From positions 1 through 56,632 of the forward strand of contig JAFKJU010000036.1 in NCBI GenBank assembly GCA_017305935.1: DNA of 56,632 bases. Reading direction: 5' to 3'. Each line of letters begins with the position of its first letter. Position 1 is the stretch's first letter. Below are positions 26,591-35,037 of this stretch, one piece after another. A program made the position numbers and the translations under genes. The DNA comes from Hyphomicrobiales bacterium (GTDB lineage: Bacteria > Pseudomonadota > Alphaproteobacteria > Rhizobiales > Rhizobiaceae). The notes under the pieces are model-generated. The model ran no database searches. It saw only the letters and a program-made list of their open reading frames with translations, and was not told the DNA's origin.

Positions 26591-27361
26591 ATGACATCGA
26601 CAATCAAAATCGCGATTGCAGGATCGCGCGGCCGCATGGGCAAGACCATCGTCTCGGCCGCACGCGCGTTTCCGGCATTCCACTATATCGGCGGCATCGC
26701 TCACCCGGATCGCAGCGATGAGGGGTTGATCGATATTCCGCTCGCCCTGCAAACCGCGGATGTGATCGTCGATTTTTCCACGGCAGCGGCTGCGACGGCT
26801 CTTGCCCGGCAATGCGCGGAGCATGGAGGGCCGGCCCTCGTCATCGGCGCCACAGGGTTTGAAACCGGCCAGTTGCGGGAAATTTCCGAGGCGGCCCGCA
26901 AAATCGCGATTGTGCGCTCCGGCAACTTCTCCATCGGCCTCAACATCCTGACAGAACTAATATCCCATATCTCCCGCACGCTGCCGCCGGAGACATGGGA
27001 TATCGAGATCGTCGAAACGCATCACAGGCGCAAAGTGGATGCCCCCTCCGGAACTGCTCTCATGCTGGGAGAGGCTGCGGCAGGCGGTCGAGGAACATCC
27101 CTCCGGTCGGTGGAGCGCCGGGGCCGCGACGGGCTTGTCGGCGAGCGGCCGGCGGGAGAGATCGGTTTCTCGGTCGTGCGCGGCGGAGGGGTCGTCGGGG
27201 AGCATAGCGTGATATTTGCGGCGGACGACGAGGTAATCACCATTTCGCATTCCGCACTGCGGCTCGACATGTTCGCCCGCGGCGCGCTAACCGCAGCCCG
27301 CTGGGTCATCGGCAGGAAGCCCGGCGAATATGCCATGTCGGACGTTTTGAAACTGCCGTAA
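26591..27361 (+). CDS. dapB: 4-hydroxy-tetrahydrodipicolinate reductase
   Basis: About 256 residues. The NAD(P)-binding loop is IAIAGSRGRMGKTI. The catalytic signature is ETHHRRKVDAPSGTAL (E-x-HH-x2-K-x-DAPSGTA). VDFSTAAA and IVRSGNFSIGLNIL match the dinucleotide and substrate blocks. DapB makes tetrahydrodipicolinate in lysine and diaminopimelate synthesis. The start MTSTIKIAIAG at 26591 is preferred; seven upstream codons are also open. No dapA or other lysine genes are nearby, and the gene is divergent from the importer operon. It may be a second, accessory copy, perhaps acting on a related cyclic imine; this is inference. Confidence 0.87.
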   Translation: MTSTIKIAIAGSRGRMGKTIVSAARAFPAFHYIGGIAHPDRSDEGLIDIPLALQTADVIVDFSTAAAATALARQCAEHGGPALVIGATGFETGQLREISEAARKIAIVRSGNFSIGLNILTELISHISRTLPPETWDIEIVETHHRRKVDAPSGTALMLGEAAAGGRGTSLRSVERRGRDGLVGERPAGEIGFSVVRGGGVVGEHSVIFAADDEVITISHSALRLDMFARGALTAARWVIGRKPGEYAMSDVLKLP

Positions 27362-27420
27362 GCTTGCGTTTTGAAAGCCTGTTCCATCGCCTCAGGCTTC
27401 TTTAGCCAAGATGACGCCTA

Positions 27421-27552
27421 TCAATGATGAACCGGACTGGCCGGTAACTTCAACGCTTCGGCGACCAGCCGGCACGCCTCCATGAGCACGTCGTCGAGGT
27501 CTTCGCTTTGCAAGGCCAAATCGCCGAAGTCGGCCAGCACCGTCTCCCGCCT
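27421..27552 (-). pseudogene. Fragment of a GAF-domain sensor histidine kinase
   Basis: A minus-strand reading of about 43 residues, LADFGDLALQSEDLDDVLME then ACRLVAEALKLPASPVHH and a stop, matches the start of the GAF domain in rhizobial HWE/HisKA_2-type kinases (typically LADFG.LAL.S.DLD..L.EACRLV.EAL). Nothing of the kinase core follows, so it is a truncated remnant. The rest of 27362-27971 contains no other gene I recognise. Confidence 0.55.
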
Positions 27553-27971
27553 GAAAAAGACTGCGCGCTATTGTTTGCCAGGTAGCTCTCGGTTTGATTG
27601 TCGGATTCGGAGGGAAGCTCTCGAACCAATCCCCGCGACATGAGTTCCCGGCAGACATTGCCAAAGTGACGGAGACCTCGCCGATTTTGGCGGCTATCCG
27701 ACACACAAGCATCGAGCCAAGCGCCACCGCCGATCATACCGAGCCGTTGCGGAGCCATCGAGCACCACGGCGCCCGATCAGGCGGCTTCATCGATCAATA
27801 CACAGCTGTGTCACCGCACGCTCGGTTCCCTTCGGCGCTTTCGAGGTCAATGCATCGGACAACTCCGCCTGATTGTGGTTCGGCAAGAGAGATTTATTGT
27901 GCAGCGCAGCAACCATATCGCCGCCGAGGAGTTGGAGTCTACGCGCCAGCCCGGTGCCATCTGGAGATCCC

Positions 27972-29060
27972 ATGAGATCCTTATCCGATATACTCGAACG
28001 TCTTGCGCGGATGCGCTCGGTCAATACCGCCGTTCCGACCTTTTCCATTCTGAAGAAACTTGACCGTTTCGGAAGCAATCCTGGCGCATTGACCGCATGG
28101 CACCATGTGCCGAAACAATTGCCGCCCGCTCCGGCTTTGGTCGTCGTGCTGCACGGCTGCACGCAGACCGCCGCAGGGTATGACATCGGGTCCGGCTGGT
28201 CTGCGCTTGCCGAAGACTACGGCTTCGTGGTTCTCTTCCCCGAACAAACAAGGCAGAACAACGCCAACCTGTGTTTCAACTGGTTCAATGCTGCCGACAC
28301 GCGGCGCGGTCACGGCGAGGTGATGTCGATCCGGCAGATGGTCGCCACGATGGTTGCTGAACACAATATCGATGAGCGACGAATCTACATGACCGGCCTT
28401 TCCGCCGGTGGCGCCATGGCGAATGCCGTGTTGGCCTGCTACCCGGCAGTCTTTGCCGGCGGCGCCATCATTGCCGGCCTTCCCTACGCCGTCGCCTCGA
28501 CCGTCCCGGAGGCGTTCGATCGTATGCGCGGCCAAGGGCTTCCCGACACCCGCACCTTGCAGGCAAGCCTGCGCGACGCCTCACATTATAAAGGCATATG
28601 GCCGACGATTTCGATCTGGCAGGGAACGAGCGACAACACGGTGGTTCCCAAGAATGCCGCCGCGACCGTTGCCCAATGGCGCGGCGTGCATGTCGTACCG
28701 GACCGTCCAAGCGCGATCGAGACCTTCGATCGTTATTCCCGATCGGTCTGGCGTGACAACTGCGGCATCGAAGCGATCGAACTTTACACGATTGACGGCA
28801 TGGGACATGGAACACCCGTCGACGCATCCTCAGGCTATGGCGGAAGCGCCCCCTTCATGCTCGACGTCGGTGTTTCCTCGACGGTTGAGATTGCCAGAAA
28901 CTGGGGCCTTGCTGCGTCTTTCGAGCGCCGCGAACCCGAGCGTGCAACAACATCTGCGGAAAGATCGATCACACCGCCGACGCCAATGAGCGGTAGCGCC
29001 GACATCGATGTCCAATCGGTCATCGAGAATGCACTGCGTTCGGCCGGGTTGATGAAATGA
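27972..29060 (+). CDS. PHB depolymerase-family esterase (LpqC-like)
   Basis: A 362-residue alpha/beta-fold esterase. The oxyanion block is VVVLHGCTQTAAGYD. The nucleophile Ser144 sits in MTGLSAGGAMANAV. LFPEQTRQNNANLCFNWF is a family hallmark, and the catalytic His is in IDGMGHGTPV. Family members hydrolyse polyhydroxybutyrate or short ester/feruloyl bonds. No clear secretion signal is visible; the N-terminus is MRSLSDILERLARMRSVNTA, so it is probably cytosolic. The ATG at 27972 has GGAG upstream and starts the similarity. It stands alone, flanked by gene fragments. Confidence 0.87.
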   Translation: MRSLSDILERLARMRSVNTAVPTFSILKKLDRFGSNPGALTAWHHVPKQLPPAPALVVVLHGCTQTAAGYDIGSGWSALAEDYGFVVLFPEQTRQNNANLCFNWFNAADTRRGHGEVMSIRQMVATMVAEHNIDERRIYMTGLSAGGAMANAVLACYPAVFAGGAIIAGLPYAVASTVPEAFDRMRGQGLPDTRTLQASLRDASHYKGIWPTISIWQGTSDNTVVPKNAAATVAQWRGVHVVPDRPSAIETFDRYSRSVWRDNCGIEAIELYTIDGMGHGTPVDASSGYGGSAPFMLDVGVSSTVEIARNWGLAASFERREPERATTSAERSITPPTPMSGSADIDVQSVIENALRSAGLMK

Positions 29061-29186
29061 GGCGCGCAAACCGATGCGTCACCATCGCTCTCTCGACCAT
29101 GGCAACCAGGCGATCGATAAGGATCGAACGACGCGCGGGGGCGCGCCGGCCTGGCGATTTGATCGGCGCTTTCGGTTACATCCCGG

Positions 29187-29534
29187 TCAATGGACAAGCC
29201 GGTGGCGCCAGACGGGGACTTGCGCTCCGCCCTCGTTTTCCCATTCCTCCAGATCGCTTTCCCCGGAACGGAACAGCCTGCCGATCGGGCGGAATGCCGT
29301 CCTGAGGATGAGCGGCAGCCCCTGGATGGCGTAGCGTGGAAGAAGGAGGACAAAGATCATCTTGTGCTTCCGCGAACGGCCGAAAGACCGCTCCAGTTGC
29401 TTCCTCAGCGCGTGCCGCGAAGCTTCGCCGGAGACGCGAAACGACTTCAAGACGTGGGGACCGAACGAATTGACATGTGGAACATCGGCCGCGTCGCGCA
29501 CGCGCGCCACGACGATCCGGCCGATTCTGGGCAC
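29187..29534 (-). CDS. Possible hypothetical protein (uncertain)
   Basis: A 115-codon minus-strand frame (MPRIGRIVVARVRDAADVPH ...) with a basic, helix-compatible middle and LLPRYAIQGLPLILRTAF. I do not recognise it, no convincing ribosome binding site is visible, and the surrounding 29061-29948 holds remnants, so it may be a decayed gene or chance. It is listed mainly to account for this stretch, which otherwise contains only the BKACE fragment. Confidence 0.2.
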   Translation of the reverse strand: MPRIGRIVVARVRDAADVPHVNSFGPHVLKSFRVSGEASRHALRKQLERSFGRSRKHKMIFVLLLPRYAIQGLPLILRTAFRPIGRLFRSGESDLEEWENEGGAQVPVWRHRLVH

Positions 29535-29607
29535 ATTGTTGCGGGGAGTTGACCATCATGCCGAACGGGTTGTTTTCAACTACACTGTTTCGTAAACGTC
29601 GCAACCT

Positions 29608-29886
29608 ATCGACCTGCTGCCGTTTCTCGCCCCGGATGCGCCCCGTTTTTCCAATTGGAGTGTCTGCGCCTTCGGCAGACAAGAAACGGCCTGCGTTACC
29701 GCTGCCGCACTCCTCGGCGGAAATGTTCGCGTCGGATTCGAGAACAATCTCGATCTGCCCGGCAGCGGCCTCGCACCCTCGAACGCCGCTCTGGTCGTAT
29801 CCGCCGCCACATCGCTTCGCGGCCCAGGATATCAGTTCCACGATGCAGCGGCACTTCGGAGCGGCGATCTCGAAAACTCAAGATAA
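29608..29886 (+). pseudogene. C-terminal fragment of a BKACE (DUF849) beta-keto acid cleavage enzyme
   Basis: The plus-strand frame reads IDLLPFLAPDAPRFSNWSVC, AFGRQETACVTAAALLGGNV and RVGFENNLDLPGSGLAPSNA, then ALVVSAATSLRG, ending at 29884-29886. The W-x-C-A-F-G-R, LGGNVRVGFENNL and APSNAALV blocks are the C-terminal substrate and metal region of DUF849 enzymes, which cleave beta-keto acids with acetyl-CoA. About two thirds of the ~300-residue protein are missing, and a stop lies just upstream in frame. It is a remnant, close to a PHB depolymerase-like gene. Confidence 0.65.
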
Positions 29887-29948
29887 GCACGATGTCGGCT
29901 TGACTGGAGAACGGCATTCCCCCACTCGCGCAAAGGCTCTAGATGCGC

Positions 29949-30710
29949 TCAGCGCAAATAGTGAATATGCGGCCTCTGGTGATAGGCCGACGTCTCGACC
30001 CGAGCCTCGACTGAAAACACATCCTTCAGCAAATTCTCGGTCAGCACCTCTTCGGGCGTGCCCGACGCGACGATTTTCCCCTGCCGCAGGATGATCAGCC
30101 GGTCGCAGAACATCGCGGCGTGGTTGAGGTCGTGCAATGCGATGATGCTGGTCACGCGCAGGCTGGAAACGAGCTTCAGCAGGCCGATCTGGTGCTGCAC
30201 GTCGAGATGGTTGGTCGGCTCGTCGAGGATCAGTTCCTTCGGCATCTGGGCCAGCGCCCTTGCGATATGCGCCCGCTGTTTTTCGCCCCCCGATAGGCTC
30301 TGCCAGCGATCGTCGCGCTTGCCCTCCAGGCTGACGCGTTCGAGCGCGGCGTCCACGGCCAGTTCGTCCGCCTCCGTCCATCCGGAAAACATGGAACGAT
30401 GCGGGAAGCGGCCGAGCTTCACGACATCGACGACCCGCAGGTTGGCGTTGGTCGTGGCGTGCTGCTCGACGAAAGCGACACGTTGCGCGACCGCGCGGCG
30501 GCCAATCGACCGGATGTCCTTCCGGTCGAGCGCGATGCGGCCGGAATGCGGCTGCTTCAGCCCCGCGAGGAGCCGCAGCAGCGAGGTCTTGCCGGAGCCG
30601 TTCGGCCCGAGCAGGCCGAGCATACGGCCCGGCTGCGCTTCGAAGGAGACCCCGTCAATGATGGTCTTCCTGCCGATCTTCCAGATGAGGTCTTCAGCCC
30701 TGAAACTCAT
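29949..30710 (-). CDS. Ferric-siderophore/heme-type ABC transporter ATP-binding protein (FecE-like)
   Basis: A 253-residue ATPase. Walker A is GLLGPNGSGKTSLLR, signature LSGGEKQR and Walker B LILDEPTNHLD, with the H-loop in IIALHDLNHA. The NHLDVQHQ sequence and overall length match FecE/FepC/BtuD-type subunits of iron-complex, heme and cobalamin importers. The stop of the permease gene overlaps its ATG by four bases. It energises the permease and binding protein encoded upstream on the minus strand. Confidence 0.9.
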   Translation of the reverse strand: MSFRAEDLIWKIGRKTIIDGVSFEAQPGRMLGLLGPNGSGKTSLLRLLAGLKQPHSGRIALDRKDIRSIGRRAVAQRVAFVEQHATTNANLRVVDVVKLGRFPHRSMFSGWTEADELAVDAALERVSLEGKRDDRWQSLSGGEKQRAHIARALAQMPKELILDEPTNHLDVQHQIGLLKLVSSLRVTSIIALHDLNHAAMFCDRLIILRQGKIVASGTPEEVLTENLLKDVFSVEARVETSAYHQRPHIHYLR

Positions 30711-31747
30711 GACGCCCGCTGAAACCGATAGAGGATGAACGAGAAGAAGGGCACACCCACCAGCGCCGTCACCACGCCGATCGGCAGGACCTGCTGCGGA
30801 ACGAGCGCCCGCGAGGCGATATCCGCCAGCACCATGAAGATCGCCCCGCCGATGGCGCAGGCCGGCAGCAGGCGGATATGCAATGGGCCGACGACGAAGC
30901 GCGCCGCATGCGGCACGACGAGCCCGACAAAACCGATCGAGCCGACCATACTGACGATCGTCGCCGTCATCATCGCCGTCAGAGCGAAGAGCACGATGCG
31001 CGTGCGCCCGACATCGACCCCGAGCGCGGCAGCCGCCTCGTCGCCGAAAGCGAAGGCGTCAAGCACGCGCGCATAGCAGAGACAGGCGGCGAGCCCCAGC
31101 CCGACAACGACCGAGACCAGCATGAACTCCGGCCAGCGAACGCCCCCGAAGCTGCCCAGCAGCCAGAACATCACATCGCGCGCCTGCTGGGCGTTGCCCG
31201 ATGTGGTGACGATGTAGGAGGTAGCGGCGTTGAAGAGCTGCGAGGCGGCGACGCCGGCAAGAATGGTGCGATCCGCCCCGCCACGGGTGCCGTTCGACAG
31301 CAGCGCAACGAACAGGAACGCCGCGAAGGCGCCGGCGAAAGCGCCGGCCGAGAGCGAGACGGCGCCGCTGCCGATACCGAGAATAACGATCGCGACCGCA
31401 CCCGTGGAGGCGCCGGCCGAGATGCCGAGCACATAGGGCTCGGCGAGCGGATTGCGCAGCAGCGACTGCATGATCGCGCCGCAGAGCGCAAGTCCTGCAC
31501 CGCAGAAGGCCGCCACCAGCGCCCGGCTGAGCCGATAATCCCAGATCACGGTCTCATGCATGCGATTGAGCTCGACCGTCGTCAAGCCGATCCGGTTGGT
31601 GATCGTCTTAAATGTCGTCGAGAGCGGGATCGGCAGGTCGCCGATCCCGACGCTGACGCCGACAGCGAGCGCAATCGCCGTCAGGGAAGCCAGCAGCAGA
31701 GCTGCGAAGACGAGAAACTGCTGAAGAGAACGGCCCGTTGCAATCAC
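30707..31747 (-). CDS. FecCD-family ABC transporter permease
   Basis: A 346-residue multi-span permease. Family blocks are LSRALVAAFCGAGLALCGAI, MQSLLRNPLAEPYVLGISAG, GSIGFVGLVVPHAARFVVGP and LPIGVVTALVGVPFF. A single permease gene implies a homodimer, as in BtuC or HmuU systems. The GTG start at 31747 overlaps the binding-protein stop (GTGA), which I prefer to the much longer in-frame extension that runs through the binding-protein gene. It carries iron-siderophore, heme or cobalamin across the inner membrane. Confidence 0.9.
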   Translation of the reverse strand: MIATGRSLQQFLVFAALLLASLTAIALAVGVSVGIGDLPIPLSTTFKTITNRIGLTTVELNRMHETVIWDYRLSRALVAAFCGAGLALCGAIMQSLLRNPLAEPYVLGISAGASTGAVAIVILGIGSGAVSLSAGAFAGAFAAFLFVALLSNGTRGGADRTILAGVAASQLFNAATSYIVTTSGNAQQARDVMFWLLGSFGGVRWPEFMLVSVVVGLGLAACLCYARVLDAFAFGDEAAAALGVDVGRTRIVLFALTAMMTATIVSMVGSIGFVGLVVPHAARFVVGPLHIRLLPACAIGGAIFMVLADIASRALVPQQVLPIGVVTALVGVPFFSFILYRFQRAS

Positions 31748-32763
31748 TTCAGCAGGCCGAGCGTCTTCAACTGTTCGGCCACCTGTTCGGCGCCGTAGAT
31801 GGTGCGGATCGTCGGGTTCATTGCCTGGCCATCCATCACCACCATCGCCTTGTTCACGACGGCCTTCATCTGGCTGACGGCGGGATCGGTCGTGAGAAAC
31901 GCCATCTTGGCCTCGGGCTTGTCGAGTTCCCAGCGGTTGCGGTCGAGGCTGGCGACGACGATCACGTCCGGATCGGCCGCGATGATGCTCTCCCAGCTGA
32001 GAGTCGGCCATTCGGCTTCCGCCGTGATCGCATTGTGCCCGCCCAGCATGTCGGCGATGAAGCCGGACGCGCTGTTCTTGCCGCCGACATAGGCATCGGC
32101 GGAGGGCGACGGGCTGGAGAACCAGAAGACATAGGAGAGCTTTTTCCCATCCGCCGGCACGCTGGCGCGAAGCGCCGCCTCCCGCGCCTTGAAATCGGCG
32201 ATCAGGGCCTGGCCGCGATCGGCCACGTCGAAGATCTGCGAAAGCTCGTCGATCTCCCTGTAGAGGAGGGTCATGTTCCACAGCTCGTTCCGGCTGCCAT
32301 AAGCGTCCTTGACTTCCTCGGTGCTGAGGCAGGTGCTGGGCGAAAGATAGGACGGAATGCCGACCTTCTCGAAATCCTCGCGCTTGGCGACCTTGCTGTC
32401 CGGTCCGAGCAGAGTGGGCAATGCCGCGGCAACGAAATCGGGATTTTCGGCCAGGATCGCTTCGAAGGTCGGAAACTCGACCGTTAGCAGCTTGACCTTG
32501 GCGTTCGCTTCGGCCAATTGCGGCAGCACCTTGCTCGGCCAGAAGGCCGTGCCGGCCATCTTGTCCTCCAGTCCGAGCAGCAGCAGGATCTCGGCGCTGT
32601 TCTGGCCAAGCCCGATCGCGCGCTCCGGCGCCTTCTCGAACGTCACCTGCGCACCGCAGTTTTCGATTGTCAGCGGATAGCTTGTCGGGCCGGCGAATGC
32701 CGACATTACCGTGAAACCGAGCGCGGCGAAGAGGCCGGAAGCAGCGAGAAGTGATTTGAGCAT
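31744..32763 (-). CDS. Periplasmic iron-complex binding protein (FepB/BtuF superfamily)
   Basis: A 339-residue protein with a Sec signal peptide (MLKSLLAASGLFAALGFTVM, cleavage after SAFA). The mature part has the helical-backbone binding fold: PERAIGLGQNSAEILLLLGL near the start, FEAILAENPDFVAA in the middle and SWESIIAADPDVIVVASL in the second lobe. It delivers a siderophore or related complex to the FecCD/FecE-like pair downstream. The plus-strand remnant of a siderophore-interacting reductase directly upstream supports an iron role. Confidence 0.88.
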   Translation of the reverse strand: MLKSLLAASGLFAALGFTVMSAFAGPTSYPLTIENCGAQVTFEKAPERAIGLGQNSAEILLLLGLEDKMAGTAFWPSKVLPQLAEANAKVKLLTVEFPTFEAILAENPDFVAAALPTLLGPDSKVAKREDFEKVGIPSYLSPSTCLSTEEVKDAYGSRNELWNMTLLYREIDELSQIFDVADRGQALIADFKAREAALRASVPADGKKLSYVFWFSSPSPSADAYVGGKNSASGFIADMLGGHNAITAEAEWPTLSWESIIAADPDVIVVASLDRNRWELDKPEAKMAFLTTDPAVSQMKAVVNKAMVVMDGQAMNPTIRTIYGAEQVAEQLKTLGLLK

Positions 32764-32904
32764 GATAGAGGCATCCTGAGCCGAACAGGTTAAGAACTGC
32801 GGTGGTATAGTTCACAGAGACGCCAGAAACAAGAGAAAATTACTCATGTTTTTAGCTTGCGGTAAATTGCGTCCGCCCGCCGCTCGTCGCAGAAGATCGC
32901 GCAG

Positions 32905-33170
32905 AAAGGCACACCTCGCCCGCAGACGCACACTGGATTCTGCTCATCACCGACATCACCGGCCTGCCGGCCCTCGGCCGCATCCTGGATGAGGCGCCGG
33001 CCGACCAGCGGATACAGGCGCATGTCGAAATCCCCGATGCCGGGGATATCCAGCCCGACCTCGCCGACAACAGCGACATTTGCTGGCATCACGGCTTCGA
33101 CCGGAGACCCGAAATAACCAGGCCGGCGCAATCGCCCGTGACGTCCCCCTGCCCCCAGGCCCCGGCTATA
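32905..33170 (+). pseudogene. Remnant of a siderophore-interacting protein (SIP, FAD-linked ferric reductase)
   Basis: Plus-strand frame: ADAHWILLITDITGLPALGR then ILDEAPADQRIQAHVEIPDA and GDIQPDL, matching the C-terminal SIP domain (W-x-LLAGDETALPAI-x-RIL...APA..). A shift near 33110 leads to QAGAIARDVPLPPGPGYI, matching the next SIP block. The canonical GDET is changed to TDIT, and the FAD domain is absent. The remnant is cut at the 3' end of the PotC-like gene. Such reductases release iron from imported siderophores, which fits the adjacent importer. The minus-strand Cys-rich frame over it is a shadow. Confidence 0.65.
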
Positions 33171-34007
33171 TCAGCCCGTCCGGCGACCCAAAAGTTTTGC
33201 CGCGAGGGCGACGAGGCCGATTGACACGAGGAAGATCAGCGTGCCGACAACCGCGATCTGCGGCGGCAGTTCGCGGCGCATCAGGCCGTAAAGCCAGGTC
33301 GGGAACATGGTCGTTCCGCCGGCGGTGAAGTTGGTCAGCACAAAGTCGTCGAGCGAGATGGCGAAGGTGAGCAGCGCGCCGGAGAGGATGCCCGGCAGGA
33401 TGATCGGTAGCCAGATCGTGCGGAACACCGTGAAGCCGGAGGCGCCGAGATCGCGCGCCGCCTGCTCCAGCGTCACTCCGGCGCCGATGACGCGCGAGCG
33501 CACGTTGATGATGACGAAGCTCAAGCCCAGCGTCGTATGAGCGGCAATGACGCTCGGAAAACCGAGCGGATAGAACAGCCCGCCCGTCAGGGTCTTGAGG
33601 AGCGGGATCGTCGCCGTCGCCACGAAGAGGATGAGCATGCCGGCGCCAAGCACCACTTCCGGGGTCGCCAGGGGAATGAAGGTGAGGCCCGAAACCGCGC
33701 CGCGCCCGAGGAATTTCCGCCGCCCCAGCGCAAAGCCGACTGGCGTGCCGAGCAACCCAGCCAGCAGCGCCGAAACCGCAGCCACCACAAGGCTGTTGCG
33801 GATCGCCACGCCAAGCTGCGGCACCGCGAACGGATGGCGCCAGGCCTCCAGCGAGAAGCTGCCCAGCGCGTAATTGAAGCGTCCGCCGGGATCGTTGAAG
33901 GAGAAGACGATCATGGTGAGGACGGGCGCGAACATGAAGACGAGCGCAAACCCGATCATGGCGCGTACCGCCAGCCCTTCCCGCTTGACAGGCGTGCTAG
34001 ACGACAT
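33171..34007 (-). CDS. Spermidine/putrescine-type ABC transporter permease (PotC-like)
   Basis: A 278-residue permease with about six membrane segments. The EAA loop is intact: LEQAARDLGASGFTVFRTIW then LPIILPGILSGAL. FAISLDDFVLTNFTAGG is the PotC-type signature following it. It overlaps the PotB-like gene by 11 bases and is last in the operon. Together they form the channel for a polyamine-like or other cationic/organic solute. Its 3' end abuts the SIP remnant. Confidence 0.9.
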   Translation of the reverse strand: MSSSTPVKREGLAVRAMIGFALVFMFAPVLTMIVFSFNDPGGRFNYALGSFSLEAWRHPFAVPQLGVAIRNSLVVAAVSALLAGLLGTPVGFALGRRKFLGRGAVSGLTFIPLATPEVVLGAGMLILFVATATIPLLKTLTGGLFYPLGFPSVIAAHTTLGLSFVIINVRSRVIGAGVTLEQAARDLGASGFTVFRTIWLPIILPGILSGALLTFAISLDDFVLTNFTAGGTTMFPTWLYGLMRRELPPQIAVVGTLIFLVSIGLVALAAKLLGRRTG

Positions 34008-35037
34008 CGAGAAGCTCCGTACCGCGAATGAGACGCAGGAGAAGGGTCAGCAGCAGCATGGCGGCGACCAGCAGCGTCGCCGAAAGGGCGGCCGCCCCCG
34101 CATAGTCCAGTTCCACCAGGAATTTCGCCTGGATGACGTTGCCGAGCATCTGCGTGCGGATATCGCCGAGCAACGCGGCATTGACGTAATCGCCAAGCGC
34201 CGGGATGAACGACAGCACGGCGGCGGCAATGAAACCGTTGCGACTGAGCGGAAAGACGATCAACGCGAAGCGCTCCGTCATCGTGCCGCCTACCGCCGCG
34301 CCGAGACCTGCGGCCGCCAGCACGAAGGCGATCGGCCAGGTGGCAAAAATTCCGCCCCTGTCGAAAAAAACTGCAGCCAGCAGCAGCCCGATGGCAAGGC
34401 CGCCAACCGCGCCGATGGCCGCCCCGCGCCCGCCGCAACGGCCGGAATAGAGATCGTCCGCCGCCGCGCAAAGCGTACGATCGATGCGGTTGAAGGCAGC
34501 GTGGAGCGGCAGCAGCACGAAGGGCACGAGCTGGTAGGTGAGACCCGCCACGACCGCAAAGGGTGTGCCGAGCACCCGCACTTCCAGCCCGGCGATCTGC
34601 TGCAGCGGGCCGAACAGCGGCCCATTAGCGCCGAGCAGGGTCTGCCAGGCAACGATGCGGATCAGATAACTCGTCAGGAACGGTGCGAAGAAGGCGAAGA
34701 GCAGCACGGCCTTCCATCGCCCGCCATAGAAGGAAATGCCGTAGGCGACCGGCATGGCGATGGCGAAGGCGAGGATGGTCGCCGACAGGCCGATCAGCAC
34801 CGAATTCAGCAGGTTGTCCCAATAGAACGGGATCGAATCCGCGTAATTGGCAAGCGACCAGCCGGTTGCCGTCAGCGCGAAGGGATCGGCGCTGAACGAC
34901 ATGCGCAGGATATAGACAAGCGGCACGACGATGAGGGCGACGAGCCAGGCCAGCGTCGGCAGCATTTCCGGCCAGCCGGCCCGCGCCTTGAGGAAGCGCG
35001 GGCGGGCTGGTTTCGTGAGCGGGATCGCCTTAGCCAC
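33997..35037 (-). CDS. PotB-like ABC transporter permease with an extra two-helix insertion in the EAA loop
   Basis: A 346-residue permease, about 50-60 residues longer than usual PotB proteins. Residues 1-195 look normal (LTSYLIRIVAWQTLLGANGP, then VAGLTYQLVPFVLLPLHAAF). The coupling-helix region begins CAAADDLYSG (190-199) but resumes only at FALIVFPLSRNGFIAAAVLS (257-276) and FIPALGDYVN. Between them lie ~55 residues with two hydrophobic stretches, near 207-225 and 231-250. In ordinary PotB the two parts are joined by a few residues. The insertion is in frame and the downstream half is intact. The gene overlaps the binding-protein stop by eight bases. Confidence 0.88.
   Translation of the reverse strand: MAKAIPLTKPARPRFLKARAGWPEMLPTLAWLVALIVVPLVYILRMSFSADPFALTATGWSLANYADSIPFYWDNLLNSVLIGLSATILAFAIAMPVAYGISFYGGRWKAVLLFAFFAPFLTSYLIRIVAWQTLLGANGPLFGPLQQIAGLEVRVLGTPFAVVAGLTYQLVPFVLLPLHAAFNRIDRTLCAAADDLYSGRCGGRGAAIGAVGGLAIGLLLAAVFFDRGGIFATWPIAFVLAAAGLGAAVGGTMTERFALIVFPLSRNGFIAAAVLSFIPALGDYVNAALLGDIRTQMLGNVIQAKFLVELDYAGAAALSATLLVAAMLLLTLLLRLIRGTELLDVV

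Noticed and set aside
32844-33131. A Cys-rich 95-codon minus-strand frame resembling a small iron-sulphur protein
   Set aside because: The plus strand of the same bases reads as a siderophore-interacting protein remnant, which explains the pattern better.
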